The translations under genes and the position numbers were made by a program. Source: an uncultured Candidatus Peregrinibacteria bacterium (GTDB taxonomy: Bacteria; Patescibacteriota; Gracilibacteria; Peribacterales; Peribacteraceae). From it: 64,000 bases of DNA. Under the pieces are notes generated by a model, which was given only the letters and a program-made list of their open reading frames with translations, was not told where the DNA came from and searched no databases. The DNA lies in contig CAIKAD010000002.1 of assembly GCA_903825315.1 (NCBI GenBank), forward strand, positions 1 through 64,000, written 5' to 3'. Below, piece by piece: positions 52,346 through 60,264 of this stretch; position 1 is the stretch's first letter; each line of letters begins with the position of its first letter.

Positions 52346-53458
52346 TTACGCCGCCGTCTTCCTGGCAGAATCAAAAGCGTACACCGCGCGACCCACGCGC
52401 TTGAAGTACGGCATCTTCTGCAGGTTGAGAGAGATCGTGCCCACTTTCACGGTACGCTGCTTGGCGACCTCGGCGATGATCTCCTTCTTGGAAAGAGGAC
52501 CCTTTTCCTTGAGGATGCGCTCGATAACATCGGCCACGGTGCCCGGCTCGTAGCCCCACTCGCGGAGCGCATAGAGACCGCGCCCGACGAGGACAAACTG
52601 CGGATAGCGGATGAGCTCATTGTGGACGGCCTGGACCGTGACGTTCTTGTGATCGAATTTTGCCTCGCGGATGCGGTTGGCGATCTCCATAAAATGCAGC
52701 GGCTCACCGGACTTCTTAAGGATGATCTCCACTTTGTCGCGGATGGAGCGCGGGCGGACGAACCTCCACTCCGTAAGCCCCCAGCCTTCCTCAATGTGGC
52801 GGAGCCGTTCATCGATCTTGAGACAGCTCTTGATGAGCTCGGCGCTCGGAACGCGGTCCGGAAAGAGATGGAGTGTCTGGATGGCAGAAATCACTTCCTC
52901 TTCCTTCATGCAGGACTTGCGCTTCCTGAGGATCTTGACGATGTTTTCCACGATGAGGGAAATATCGTCAAAGGGGAGGGATGAGAGGCGCCAGAAGGGC
53001 ACAAAGGTGTTACTGCGGCCCTGGGAGCTCATTTCCTGGTCAATGGAGAAGGAGAGGCGGAGCACCGCGCCGTCTGCACCGGTGGCTCCGGCAATGCGCT
53101 TGAGCACCACAGAAACCAGATCGTCCTCCGTCATCACCCCGCCATGGGCGCGAAGGGTAATCTTGGCGACATCATTGACCTCATCGAGGCGCGTGGTGCG
53201 CACCGTGCGACGAAGCTTGCTCAACGCAATGCTCTCAATCTGGCGGATGCGCTCGCGTGTGACTTTGAACTGCTTTCCGATTTTCTCCAGTGTTTGCTTC
53301 GGCTGCCCAAACAATGCAAAACGCTTCTTTACAACGGTCACTTCCTTCTCCGTCAGCACCATGAAGAGGTTATTCAGAAGTTCCTGCAGATTGATGTTAA
53401 TCTGCGGGGCCTGCGCTTGCTGCTGCGAAGAGGCGGATGAGGTGACAGTAGTGGTCAT
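52346..53458 (-). CDS. Sigma-70 region 4 protein with HARE-HTH domains
   Basis: The 370-residue protein starts with a disordered Ser/Gln-rich tail, then a sigma-70 region 4: LTEKEVTVVKKRFALFGQPK and TLEKIGKQFKVTRERIRQIE, the helix-turn-helix that reads -35 boxes. Regions 2 and 3 are absent. A middle winged-helix-like part (about 110-240) follows, then two HARE-HTH-type units at the C-terminus: GEPLHFMEIANRIREAKF...FVLVGRGLYAL and GPLSKKEIIAEVAKQRTV...FKRVGRAVYAF. HARE-HTH domains are linked to chromatin and transcription in other lineages. A DNA-binding regulator is likely. ATG 53458 follows TTCTTTACCCCGCCCTAC. Confidence 0.88.
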   Translation of the reverse strand: MTTTVTSSASSQQQAQAPQININLQELLNNLFMVLTEKEVTVVKKRFALFGQPKQTLEKIGKQFKVTRERIRQIESIALSKLRRTVRTTRLDEVNDVAKITLRAHGGVMTEDDLVSVVLKRIAGATGADGAVLRLSFSIDQEMSSQGRSNTFVPFWRLSSLPFDDISLIVENIVKILRKRKSCMKEEEVISAIQTLHLFPDRVPSAELIKSCLKIDERLRHIEEGWGLTEWRFVRPRSIRDKVEIILKKSGEPLHFMEIANRIREAKFDHKNVTVQAVHNELIRYPQFVLVGRGLYALREWGYEPGTVADVIERILKEKGPLSKKEIIAEVAKQRTVKVGTISLNLQKMPYFKRVGRAVYAFDSARKTAA

Positions 53459-53719
53459 GTAGGGCGGGGTAAAGAACAACCCTCGTTTTACCAGAAAATT
53501 GACAGTTGCAAAAGTTCCAGCGCATGTTGGAGTGGACGGCTTGCATCAGCTGTAGCTGGACGAACGAATGTGAAAGCTGATGAACGTCTACCAATCATGA
53601 CGCCTGTTTTCCGTGATACCGCTGTGAGAATCTCCGGTTGGAGACCTCACCCCCGGTGTCCTGGGAGAGGGATGCAAGGAGCAAGTAGTATTGAGATATT
53701 AATACGATTTCTGTGTATG
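53459..53719 (-). other. Long structured leader of the sigma4-HARE gene
   Basis: About 230 bases lie between the promoter at 53696-53723 and ATG 53458. They contain a strong hairpin at 53624-53650 (GTGAG-TCTCC / GGAGA-CTCAC, loop AACC) and an 8-bp inverted repeat CATCAGCT / AGCTGATG at 53544-53551 and 53575-53582. No convincing gene was found. It may be a regulatory leader or an sRNA. Confidence 0.45.
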
Positions 53720-53723
53720 TCAA
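53696..53723 (-). promoter_or_regulatory. Promoter of the sigma4-HARE gene
   Basis: On the minus strand: TTGACA (perfect -35), 16 bp, TAATAT. The -35 overlaps the ruvX stop codon. Confidence 0.7.
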
Positions 53724-54115
53724 ATCTTTCCGGCGATACGTAGTATTTCGCAAGCAGCTGCGGAATCTGAATCTGTCTTTCTCTCCGGTATTTGACGATC
53801 CTTTAGTGTTCTGGCCTTACGTGGTGTGGTATATCTTTCGTCGATAAACTGGACCGGAATGTGGTGGTTTACCAGGAGGTTTGCCCTCCTCCGCACAAAG
53901 GCTGCCTGCGCTCCTTCTTCGCCCGACGGGAGACGCGGAAGTCCCACGTACACCTGATCAATCTCCCGCGCGGTGACAATCTGCATCACCTGCGATGCAA
54001 ACTCTTCATCGGACGCAGACGCAAACGTATCGAGCGGCAGGGGAATGCTGGTGGCGTCATCCAAAAAAGCAACACCGGTGCGCTTGATGCCGACATCGAG
54101 GGCTAAGTATCTCAT
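53720..54115 (-). CDS. ruvX: Putative pre-16S rRNA nuclease / RuvX (YqgF)
   Basis: The 131-residue protein has the YqgF RNase-H-like fold: YLALDVGIKRTGVAFLDDAT (first Asp and Gly-rich strand), VYVGLPRLPSGEEGAQA, VQFIDERYTTPRKARTL, and the final acidic helix SDSAAACEILRIA. In E. coli YqgF matures the 16S 5' end; other homologues cleave Holliday junctions. Length is normal. ATG 54115 (MRYLALDVG) was chosen, with GATACT 8 bases upstream. It lies downstream of rpsT on the same strand. Confidence 0.92.
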   Translation of the reverse strand: MRYLALDVGIKRTGVAFLDDATSIPLPLDTFASASDEEFASQVMQIVTAREIDQVYVGLPRLPSGEEGAQAAFVRRRANLLVNHHIPVQFIDERYTTPRKARTLKDRQIPERKTDSDSAAACEILRIAGKI

Positions 54116-54213
54116 GTGTATTGAGTATCTCGTATTTCGTATGACGTATGCAAAGCAAAACACGCCCCTGGGTTATACAAAATACCAAATACACAATTCA
54201 CAATACGAAACGA

Positions 54214-54471
54214 TTAGGCCGCGATCAACCTGCTCAAACGCGACTTCTTCCTGTCTGCATTGTTCCTGTGGATGAGGTTCTTCTTGGCGCTGATGTCGAT
54301 GGTCTTAAAAACCTTGGGGAGCAGCTTGCGCGCCTCGTCCTTCTTTCCTTCCTTAATAAGATCCATGTACGCGCGCATCATGGTTTTGAGGTGCGTACGG
54401 TAGGGGAGCAGGCGGGCCTTGCGGACCTCGTTCTGCTTTGCGCGCTTGATGGCAGACTTGATAATTGGCAT
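54214..54471 (-). CDS. rpsT: 30S ribosomal protein bS20
   Basis: The 85-residue basic protein matches bS20: MPIIKSAIKRAKQNEVRKAR, the helix RTHLKTMMRAYMDLIKEGKK, then DISAKKNLIHRNNADRKKSR and LSRLIAA. Composition and length are typical. The start follows CCCTTTCTCACGTACATTCTTCGGGCTCT. It is downstream of the four-gene cluster with unknown function (89-base gap) and upstream of ruvX. Confidence 0.97.
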   Translation of the reverse strand: MPIIKSAIKRAKQNEVRKARLLPYRTHLKTMMRAYMDLIKEGKKDEARKLLPKVFKTIDISAKKNLIHRNNADRKKSRLSRLIAA

Positions 54472-54560
54472 AGAGCCCGAAGAATGTACGTGAGAAAGGG
54501 TTTGGGGTCAAGGTGTTAAACCTCATGATCCTCAGCCATTTCTCCATCCGTAAATCAGTA

Positions 54561-55013
54561 TCAATCAACGCCAAATGTAGGCGCAAGTCCTGGATCTGAT
54601 CCAAGTGGTGCAATTCCTGGAACTACAGGCTTTGATACAGGGTTTACACTTTTCGTCTCTCCTTCAGCTTCAACCTTTTGGTCCTTACTGGCCTTTTCGG
54701 CAGCAATATAAGCCTCAGTGGCCTTTTCGAACTCCATATATCTCTTCCACCGCATATCCATCAGCCCATCGATTCCTTCGACTTTTTTAGTTAGTTTTTC
54801 TAGATCCCCCTTCATGATTGCCTGATTAGCAGAGCTCGATGCAGATTCATATTGGCAACTCCTTCCTCCAATTACTCCGGCACCAAGGAGTGTGAGAGCT
54901 ATCAAGACACGAGAAGCGGTGGATACACTTTCTGGTTCGTTATTCAATTCCGAACTTATAGGATCTTGAGAACAAGATAAGGAGGGCGTTGATTCGGCGT
55001 TGGAATTGGACAT
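54561..55013 (-). CDS. Single-helix membrane protein of the 54.5-60 kb cluster
   Basis: The 150-residue protein has a polar N-terminus (MSNSNAESTPSLSCSQDPIS), one membrane helix (VLIALTLLGAGVIGG, about residues 35-50), a Cys right after it (RSCQYE), a charged coiled-coil-like part (LEKLTKKVEGIDGLMDMRWK, EKATEAYIAAEKASKDQ) and a Pro/Val tail. I do not recognise it. It is the last gene of a four-gene unit led by the 59575 gene, 85 bases from the giant gene. The start follows CATACTTCCCCTTTTAGCA. Confidence 0.7.
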   Translation of the reverse strand: MSNSNAESTPSLSCSQDPISSELNNEPESVSTASRVLIALTLLGAGVIGGRSCQYESASSSANQAIMKGDLEKLTKKVEGIDGLMDMRWKRYMEFEKATEAYIAAEKASKDQKVEAEGETKSVNPVSKPVVPGIAPLGSDPGLAPTFGVD

Positions 55014-55098
55014 TGCTAAAAGGGGAAGTATGGAAAGTATACTCAACAACCTACGTAATATCCAAGACGATCGGGCGGTATCTGCGCTTCGATACCTC

Positions 55099-58000
55099 TT
55101 ATTGAGATGGCTCCTTTCCTTCGTTAACTGCAGCAAGATCGGCAAGGAGTTGATTGTACTTGTCACTCCCACCCCACATGTTCACTTGATACACCGCAGG
55201 ATCATTGATCGCGTCATTCTGCGACTTAAGACCCGCAAGCCATTTACCCTTTTCCTGATCGAATTGCACATAGAGGAATTTGTTCCCTATCCAGCCGTAC
55301 TGCTTCGTGATGTAATCTTTATGGAAATTGCCTCCAATGCGACGCAGAAGGGCACTGCCCTTATTGTGGATAGCTTCATCCGGTTGCAAGGCATCCTCAA
55401 GAAGACCATCGAGTGGATTCCTCCCGGGTTCACTCAGACGCGATTGGGAGAAACCCTTCCCTTCGAAGAACTTTCCAGCGGTGCTGATGTCTATGGAGTC
55501 TAACCTCTGGAAATACCCCTCACATTCCTGAAGGATTTTGTGATATTCCTCGGGATTGACCTCCCCATTGAGGAGACGGGGAATGAGTGCATCCACCCTC
55601 TCCTGCATCCGGGCAGCCACGTATGATCGAAGAATGTTCTTCTGTGGCTCCTTCTCTCCCAGGGACGCGATGTCGCTGTCACCCCGGTGTATGTGATGCA
55701 TGAATTTGGACATGATGATCCTCTTTACTGTTCGTTCAGCATCAACTTTCTTTTGCGGATCAATCCCCAGGGCATTGAAATAGAAGACCTCCTCCGCAGG
55801 ACGGATGAAATTCTCATACTCATTCACGATGCGCATCGTTTCCTGATTTGCGGAGCCTTTGCCAAGCTTGGAGAGATCGATCCACTTCCTCTCGTCTTTT
55901 TCATCGAAATAGGAAAGGAGAAGAGGCTCTCCGTTCTTTTCCATCCTCTCTTTCCTCTCCATAAGCTCTGCATAGGTGTCGGCACCGCGGAACAGGTAGG
56001 AGTAAGTGTCATTGTACGATCCGCCTGTAACCATGCGCATGTAATCCTTCTTCCAGCTGATCAAGCGCTGCTGTACATCTGCACTCGTCCCCTGAGGAAC
56101 CAGGAGATTCCGTCCAAAATACGCCTCGAGAATTTTTCCGCGAGCCGCTCGCTGCGACTGTTCAAGAGTATCCGCTGCTTCCAGTTGATCTTTCTTGCTG
56201 GGTAACATGATCCGCGATTTAAGCGCACCTCCGCCACCCGCATCGACCGCAGAGGAAAGCGTGGTGTCGCGTAGCTGAGTGATGAGCCCCGTACTATCGA
56301 ACTCCCGCGCCCAGTCCTGCGGCTCGCGTTCCCATCCAGCGCGCACCTCCGCGCGACCGCTTCGATAGGAACCGGCCCACATGACAGGCGCCATCAGAAC
56401 GATCTGCGGACCGAATGAGAGGGGAATAGTTGCAGCGAGTCCCGCCGACTCGAGCGCTGTCGTCGTATAACCCTCGCGGTAAACACTCTGCAGGCCTGCG
56501 CTTCCTTCTGCCGACGCAACGCGTTCATGCGTCTGATATGCCTCCACTGCGGTGATGGCAGGTATGAGTGCTGTCGTTCCGTACTTCAACACTTTTAGCC
56601 CTCCACGAACTATGCGGGCATTCCCAACCGAACGAAGCGCGGACACGCCCTTACCTGCCGCAGACTTCTCAAGTGTTTCCGCCAATTTTGCTTCTCGTGC
56701 GAGGTATTTCTCCTTCGCAAGTGCTTCGGCGGTCTTGGGGACCTCGGGGATTTTGGGAGCGCTTTCTGGTATTGCAGGTGCGCGCGGGGCGCTTGGCTCC
56801 TCTATACCCCTCAGCACTTCATCCAAATGCTGCTCAAATTCTTGCGGATTTAGGGGCTGGCGAGGATTAGCAGCAGAAGCCTCCTTTAGTCCTTCGGCGG
56901 CAGCACTTCCTGAGCCCATAACTTTTCTTCCGAGCGAAGAGGCACCGCGACCAGCCGCTCGCAGCCCCCCCGACCCGAGACGTACCGCCCCCTTCCCACT
57001 CCTCCAGATTAAACGATGACTCTTGATGAGAACATAGGACATGGCCACTTCACCCAGCATTGCATAAATCGCCCAAGCGGATTCGCGAAGCCACGCATCC
57101 GCGATCTGCTTGTAGAGATCTTCCGAATCCACGTGCATCTGGAGGTTCTCCGCCATTCTCTTGATATAACTCTCGTACCCCTTCTGAAAATTCCCGGATC
57201 CATCAAGCGCAGCCTCGATAAGTATGTAGTACATGCCACGTGCAACGGCAGTGTCGGCATTCATTATGTCATTAAATACATCCTGAGAGTTCTTCTTCCC
57301 CGGCCATCCTTCCGGGGGCATGGCCAGAGGCTCATTGCCCGATGCCATAAGTTGCCAGGGAAGTTTCCCGCGCCCCTCGAGCTGCTGCCGCATAAGAGGT
57401 CCTTCGACTACCCGTCCATCGCGCTCCTGCTTTGTCTTCCCCGTCATGAGGAGATCCTTGAGACACGCGTTCGCACCGCGCATCTGCTCGAGTTCGGGCA
57501 TGATTGTTCCTCGGAATTCGCGAACAATCTTTCGGACGCTCTCCATCTTTTCCTGAACGCGGGAATCCTGCAGAAGACGCTCTTGCTCCTCGCGCGGGAG
57601 TTCGTTGTAATTCGCAGGAAGACCGAACTGCTTGTAAATCGGTTCCATTACAGCCCTTGTCCGCCAGGGACGTAGTGGCTTGATCCACCCCGTCGGTGTT
57701 TTGTCATACCAGCCCCACAGCTGCGTCGTGTCCTTCGCCTTGTCAAAGAGATTCTCGAATGACCGAGGAGCCACAACGGTCATGAAATATTCCTCGAAGA
57801 GCTTGTTCAGGTCCAGAATCTTATCCCCGAGCACGCCTTGCTCCATGTGATCGAGGTAAGGAATGAGCCCCTCCATCTGCTGCTCACGCTGCTTGTTAAG
57901 ATAGTCGATGTTCGCAGGAGAGAGCGGTCCGTAGTCGAGATCAGGCTTCCCAGGCTTACTCTCTTGAGCATAGATAGATCCAGGTTCGATGAGAAGGTGG

Positions 58001-59004
58001 TAGAGCTCACGGTATTTCTCTAGATGAAGAGCGTGATACCTGAAGTATTCCTCCAGCAAATTTTTCTGTTCCTTCCAATACGCCTCTTTCTCCTTATTAG
58101 AAATATCATCAGTTTTTCCCTTAAGACTTCGCGGGAGTGTGAGTAACGCATTGAAGTGCCGCTCGAAGAGATCCGTCCGCAATCGGAAAACGAGAGGCGC
58201 CTGAATTTCCCCCTTCTCCGCCCACAGATCCATAATACCCTCCTTTTTGGTAGGAAGACCGACAGTCTGTGCGAGAATGGCATTAATCTGTGTGGCCAAT
58301 GTTGTGCCGTACACCATGACATCCGTTCCTTGCGGTAACTGTTCGAGTAAGGGCCTGAGCTCGACATCGGACTTCTTCTCTGCCTTGAGTTGCCGGATTC
58401 GTCCGAGGAGTACCGCCTGCTCGAGGAGACGTTGGAGATCTATGAGTTGTTTCTTCACCTCGGCTTCCAACTTCTTGTCACGAGGCACAATGCGCGCCGA
58501 AGGAAATTTCGTACGATGCTCTTCGTAGAGACGTACTTCCTCCAAGATAAGACTGACCCAATGTTGCTGGTAGAACTCGAGGCGAATGCGATCATCCAAC
58601 TCTTCGATACTCTTGAGTGCCTCCGTCCGGCTCACCTTCACCTTGGTCCCATCCGATCTTGTGATCGTCCCGTTCGACTCAGCCTCAGGCAGGCTGTATA
58701 TGAGTCGCTGCCGCTCAAGCATTTCGTAGCGCGTCCGTAAGCGCAGCAAATCCGTGTATGTCAGAGCGTCACTCTGTTGCTCCTCCTTCTCCTTCCGCTC
58801 GGATTGGGAGAGTGGATTCGACCCTGTGCCGAGCACGTCTATGGCCTTCTTGATGATATCCACTTCGTGCTCCAGTGCTGGTACGTTAAACTTTCCCTCA
58901 CTCATCACCATGAACTTCAGGCGTTCCGCCTCCGCGAACGGTGGTTTATCCTTAGACGCGACACTCTGTAGTCGTTGTGCCTCGGATTCGAGAGGTGAAG
59001 CCAT
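55099..59004 (-). CDS. Giant 1301-residue helical membrane-associated protein, unknown
   Basis: I recognise no known family. The N-terminal ~640 residues are charged and mostly helical (QRLQSVASKDKPPFAEAERL, RLRTRYEMLERQRLIY, LEAEVKKQLIDLQRLLEQAV). A hydrophobic segment around residues 640-662 (WAIYAMLGEVAMSYVLI) is followed by a Gly/Ala/Ser-rich basic stretch, a Pro/Ala/Glu linker (about 745-775, APAIPESAPKIPEVPK), a second hydrophobic pair around 820-880 (IPLSFGPQIVLMAPVMWAGS), then ~420 soluble residues with DTYSYLFRGADTYAELMERK and WGGSDKYNQLLADLAAV near the end. It may form a large membrane-linked scaffold. It sits between two small one-helix proteins in the same operon. Confidence 0.85.
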   Translation of the reverse strand: MASPLESEAQRLQSVASKDKPPFAEAERLKFMVMSEGKFNVPALEHEVDIIKKAIDVLGTGSNPLSQSERKEKEEQQSDALTYTDLLRLRTRYEMLERQRLIYSLPEAESNGTITRSDGTKVKVSRTEALKSIEELDDRIRLEFYQQHWVSLILEEVRLYEEHRTKFPSARIVPRDKKLEAEVKKQLIDLQRLLEQAVLLGRIRQLKAEKKSDVELRPLLEQLPQGTDVMVYGTTLATQINAILAQTVGLPTKKEGIMDLWAEKGEIQAPLVFRLRTDLFERHFNALLTLPRSLKGKTDDISNKEKEAYWKEQKNLLEEYFRYHALHLEKYRELYHLLIEPGSIYAQESKPGKPDLDYGPLSPANIDYLNKQREQQMEGLIPYLDHMEQGVLGDKILDLNKLFEEYFMTVVAPRSFENLFDKAKDTTQLWGWYDKTPTGWIKPLRPWRTRAVMEPIYKQFGLPANYNELPREEQERLLQDSRVQEKMESVRKIVREFRGTIMPELEQMRGANACLKDLLMTGKTKQERDGRVVEGPLMRQQLEGRGKLPWQLMASGNEPLAMPPEGWPGKKNSQDVFNDIMNADTAVARGMYYILIEAALDGSGNFQKGYESYIKRMAENLQMHVDSEDLYKQIADAWLRESAWAIYAMLGEVAMSYVLIKSHRLIWRSGKGAVRLGSGGLRAAGRGASSLGRKVMGSGSAAAEGLKEASAANPRQPLNPQEFEQHLDEVLRGIEEPSAPRAPAIPESAPKIPEVPKTAEALAKEKYLAREAKLAETLEKSAAGKGVSALRSVGNARIVRGGLKVLKYGTTALIPAITAVEAYQTHERVASAEGSAGLQSVYREGYTTTALESAGLAATIPLSFGPQIVLMAPVMWAGSYRSGRAEVRAGWEREPQDWAREFDSTGLITQLRDTTLSSAVDAGGGGALKSRIMLPSKKDQLEAADTLEQSQRAARGKILEAYFGRNLLVPQGTSADVQQRLISWKKDYMRMVTGGSYNDTYSYLFRGADTYAELMERKERMEKNGEPLLLSYFDEKDERKWIDLSKLGKGSANQETMRIVNEYENFIRPAEEVFYFNALGIDPQKKVDAERTVKRIIMSKFMHHIHRGDSDIASLGEKEPQKNILRSYVAARMQERVDALIPRLLNGEVNPEEYHKILQECEGYFQRLDSIDISTAGKFFEGKGFSQSRLSEPGRNPLDGLLEDALQPDEAIHNKGSALLRRIGGNFHKDYITKQYGWIGNKFLYVQFDQEKGKWLAGLKSQNDAINDPAVYQVNMWGGSDKYNQLLADLAAVNEGKEPSQ

Positions 59005-59037
59005 GGAATGATGTGTGTATGAATTGGCCTAGTAAAT

Positions 59038-59556
59038 TCAACCTTTGCCAAGAGGTACGTTCCAGTAGTCGAGCGGCGCCGTCGGCGCCGATGGAGCCGG
59101 CGGAATCATACCGGGAGCGTTGAAAGCATCACGTAGAACTTGAGCTGGAGCCGACGTAGATAATCCGTGCATCCAGCTCATGATATTTGCTCCGAGGTAG
59201 TGCCACCCCACATATCCTCCCACCGCAAGCGCAGCTACAACAAGCGCTGTCTTAATGGGATGCTTCCCTACATAACCAAGAAGGCGGCGAATGATACCCT
59301 TCTTCTCCACCTTCTGTTCCAACTCCTGTTTCGCAACCGCCATCTTTCTCACTGATTTGAGCGATTCCTTGAGGCCCGCGACATCGCCATTCCATTTGTC
59401 ATTCGCCAATTGCTCTATCACTTTCTCCTTCTGAAGAACAGTATCAATCTTCCGCGCCAGTCGTTCCTTGCTCGGCTCCTGAAGCGCCTCGCTCACCCGA
59501 TGAACAAGATTTTCAGGGGCATTCCGGGCTTCCGAGGGGGCTGATGCTTTTAGCAT
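59038..59556 (-). CDS. Single-helix membrane protein of the 54.5-60 kb cluster
   Basis: The 172-residue protein has a charged helical N-terminal part (ENLVHRVSEALQEPSKERLA, KVIEQLANDKW, LKESLKSVRKMAVAKQELEQ), one membrane helix at residues 101-122 (IKTALVVAALAVGGYVGWHY), and a Pro/Ala-rich outer or distal tail (MIPPAPSAPTAPLDYWNVP). No family recognised. It lies 33 bases upstream of the giant gene and 18 bases downstream of the 59575 gene. The start follows AATCTTCTTCCTTTTTCATC. Confidence 0.72.
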   Translation of the reverse strand: MLKASAPSEARNAPENLVHRVSEALQEPSKERLARKIDTVLQKEKVIEQLANDKWNGDVAGLKESLKSVRKMAVAKQELEQKVEKKGIIRRLLGYVGKHPIKTALVVAALAVGGYVGWHYLGANIMSWMHGLSTSAPAQVLRDAFNAPGMIPPAPSAPTAPLDYWNVPLGKG

Positions 59557-59574
59557 GATGAAAAAGGAAGAAGA

Positions 59575-60000
59575 TTAATCGCTATTAGCAGCTATGAGGG
59601 ATGCGAGCATCTCGTGGCGTAGTTCAGAAAGCGTGGAGGCTAAAGAAAGATCGTCATCAGTCTTCGCGTTTTCGATCGCGCCCTTTATCAACCCCGTCAC
59701 CGCATCAGGTCCAAGCATGAAGAAGAGTTGGGAGACATCGTGCTCGGTTACCATGGAGATATCGGTATCTATAGTAATCTTCACAAAATCTTCCTTGGAC
59801 TTCGCATTCTTGAGCCTCTCCTGCAAATCCTTCAATACCGGACTCTGCAATTCAGTGAGATCCACTCGAATACGCTGATTGAGGGCAGTGTCCTCATACA
59901 CTTGCGTCTCCTCTACAACCTTCCATCCATCCCTCAACGCATCGGAAAGGGCGGAGAAGATCTTCTGTTCATCCTTGGTGAGCCAGAGAGACGCAGCCAT
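59575..60000 (-). CDS. Soluble first protein of the 54.5-60 kb cluster
   Basis: A 141-residue acidic soluble protein: MAASLWLTKDEQKIFSALSD, then VDLTELQSPVLKDLQERLKN, ITIDTDISMVTEHDVSQLFF and a helical C-terminus (LSLASTLSELRHEMLASLIA). No signal peptide or membrane helix. No family recognised. It opens the four-gene operon; an extended -10 (TGCTATAAT, with TATAAT at 60064-60069) lies about 63 bases upstream. The start follows TTCAACTCCCCCACTCCGCTC. Confidence 0.72.
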   Translation of the reverse strand: MAASLWLTKDEQKIFSALSDALRDGWKVVEETQVYEDTALNQRIRVDLTELQSPVLKDLQERLKNAKSKEDFVKITIDTDISMVTEHDVSQLFFMLGPDAVTGLIKGAIENAKTDDDLSLASTLSELRHEMLASLIAANSD

Positions 60001-60063
60001 GAGCGGAGTGGGGGAGTTGAAGAGAATTGTACGCCTTCTGCGAAGGCCGGGAAATTACCTATA

Positions 60064-60072
60064 ATTATAGCA
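60064..60072 (-). promoter_or_regulatory. Extended -10 promoter of the four-gene cluster
   Basis: On the minus strand TGC-TATAAT, an extended -10 (TGnTATAAT), without a recognisable -35. It predicts a leader of about 55 bases before ATG 60000. Confidence 0.5.
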
Positions 60073-60228
60073 CTTTCCGCAGCTTTTCGCATCTTCAGAC
60101 GGGATGAATAAGAGGGTGGGTAGGAACACTGCCCCGGGCGTTTCAGGGGTCATTAGACACCTCCTGTTCTTGGCTCCTGCCAGCGACTATTGTCATATTC
60201 CTGCTCCCAACCGTCCGTACCTTCCCGA

Positions 60229-60256
60229 TTGACCATTCCCATTTCCCCCCTACAAT
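60229..60256 (+). promoter_or_regulatory. Promoter of glmS, leaderless
   Basis: TTGACC, 16 bp, TACAAT, then 8 bases to the ATG at 60265. Confidence 0.7.
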
Positions 60257-60264
60257 CAGCCCAT

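Noticed and set aside
60072-60264. A glmS riboswitch/ribozyme upstream of glmS
   Set aside because: The glmS promoter lies at 60229-60256, only 8 bases before the ATG, leaving no transcribed leader to hold a ribozyme.
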